Assembly (NCBI RefSeq): GCF_016734765.1
Contig: NZ_JAERQE010000033.1
Location: forward strand, 1 to 52,786
Direction: 5' to 3'
Length of the DNA: 52,786 nt
Source of the DNA: Microvirga soli
Lineage (GTDB): Bacteria > Pseudomonadota > Alphaproteobacteria > Rhizobiales > Beijerinckiaceae
Below the pieces are notes generated by a model that saw nothing but the letters and a program-made list of their open reading frames with translations, did no database searches and was not told the origin of the DNA. Position 1 is the stretch's first letter. Each line of letters opens with the position of its first letter. This document shows positions 52,020 through 52,786 of the stretch, piece after piece. Made by a program: the position numbers and the translations under genes.

Positions 52020-52706
52020 ATGTATGCCGAGTTGCAGGTGACCACCCATTTTTCGTTCCTACGGGGAGCCTCAAGCCCGGCTGAGCTTTTTGAGCAAGCC
52101 AAACTGCTCGGCATTCAAGCTCTCGGGATCACCGATCGCAATTCGTTGGCAGGGGTCGTTCGAGCCTATGAGGCTTCGAGGGAGACGGGCGTGCGCCTCG
52201 TTGTTGGCTGCCGTCTTGACCTCACCGATGGCACCTCGTTGCTGGTGTACCCAACCGACCGGGCTGCCTATTCCCGGCTATGCCGGCTGCTCAGCATCGG
52301 CAAAAGCCGGGGCGGCAAAGGCAAGTGCTTCCTGACTTGGGATGACTTAGTCACCTGGAACGAAGGCCTACTGGAAATCCTGCTTGGCGACGAACCCAGT
52401 GATGAACTGAAGGGCAATCTGTCTCGGCTGAAAGAAACGTTTGGGAGCAGAGGCTATATGGCGCTGATCCGACGGTTTGCGCCGAATGAACACCTGAGAC
52501 TTTATTATATCGAGCAGGCGGCCCAGGCCGCGAAGGTGCCGACGGTCGCCGTGGGTGACGTTCTGTACCATCATCCGGATCGTCGGCGTCTGCAGGACGT
52601 GGTGAGCTGTATCCGGCAAGGCTGCACGATCGATGAGGCCGGCTCCCGCCTCGAGCGTCATGCGGATCGCTACCTCAAGGATCCCATCGAGATGGCCCGT
52701 CTTTCG
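52020..52706 (+). pseudogene. dnaE2: Error-prone DNA polymerase DnaE2, N-terminal fragment
   Basis: The 230 residues at the start match the PHP domain and the following part of DnaE2/DnaE-type C-family polymerases: YAELQVTTHFSFLRGASSPA, GITDRNSLAGVVRAYE, VVGCRLDLTDGTSLLVYPT and RLQDVVSCIRQGCTIDEAGS. The match ends after PIEMARL (52706). The next codons are foreign: they resemble the remnant at 6125-6180 and end with TAA at 52761-52763. A normal enzyme is above 1,000 residues, so the palm and finger domains are missing. The LexA box upstream is intact. Confidence 0.85.
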
Positions 52707-52763
52707 AACGGTGATGTCACATTAACTGACGCGGGGTGCATCGAGGGCAACTCGGCTGCATAA
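52707..52763 (+). repeat. Foreign tail at the dnaE2 break, related to 6125-6180
   Basis: The stretch gatgtcacattaactgac and following is similar to the sequence at 6125-6180. Here it interrupts dnaE2 and adds the residues NGDVTLTDAGCIEGNSAA before a stop. It probably marks the end of a mobile element that continues past the window. Confidence 0.45.
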
Positions 52764-52786
52764 CCGGCTCAAGCGATGAGGCCTGC

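Noticed and set aside
1..52786. tRNA, rRNA or other structured housekeeping RNA genes
   Set aside because: I found no cloverleaf pattern with conserved tRNA bases and no rRNA-like stretch. A covariance-model scan would settle it.

Overview
This 52.8 kb window is GC-rich, gene-dense in parts and full of transposon debris. Gene content points to an alphaproteobacterium of the Hyphomicrobiales (Rhizobiales), most likely a Methylobacteriaceae member such as Microvirga or Methylobacterium. The evidence is a GTTC-N7-GTTC (alphaproteobacterial LexA) box, several IS6 transposases, Crp/Fnr regulators of the type found in these genera, and giant RTX proteins. The genus call is inference. The many broken genes suggest an accessory region, perhaps on a plasmid or a chromosomal island.

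Layout. (1) 1-9.4 kb: the tail of a DsbA-family isomerase, a LuxR regulator, a Crp/Fnr regulator, DoxX, three IS6-type transposases (one intact), a Bax inhibitor-1 protein and two divergent TPR proteins. (2) 9.6-12.7 kb: a nest of mobile DNA. Two 100-bp MITE-like elements flank a cyclase-type TPR fragment, and an IS6 transposase is split by an IS110 element. That IS110 element carries a readable candidate bridge RNA. (3) 12.8-24.7 kb: a penicillin acylase-type hydrolase, a cupin, a DUF5996-GNAT fusion, pirin, an isochorismatase-like hydrolase with a divergent LysR regulator, another Crp/Fnr regulator, and pseudogene fragments of a DsbA-family isomerase, a Crp protein, a lytic transglycosylase, an SDR and a Rid protein. 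(4) 25.1-30.8 kb: a compact five-gene operon with a YbdK/GCS2-type carboxylate-amine ligase, two esterase-like hydrolases and two ATP-grasp enzymes, the last split by an in-frame TGA. It looks like a pathway making an amide-linked small molecule. (5) 31.2-32.9 kb: an MlaD protein fused to a PqiC-like domain, and a secreted hypothetical protein. (6) 33.4-40.1 kb: a MocR regulator divergent from a TRAP transporter, a class II HMG-CoA reductase and an HMG-CoA lyase. This reads as a mevalonate uptake and catabolism operon: mevalonate is imported, oxidised to HMG-CoA and cleaved to acetyl-CoA and acetoacetate. (7) 40.2-51.6 kb: an IS630 element, then two giant tandem RTX/Ig-like secreted proteins on the minus strand. 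(8) 51.6-52.8 kb: a LexA-boxed, truncated dnaE2.

Most promising observations: the bridge RNA, whose guide loops match the element's own ends and its own target; the amidoligase/esterase operon with its nonsense codon; and the mevalonate operon under a MocR-type rather than a LysR-type regulator. No tRNA, rRNA or CRISPR array was seen.
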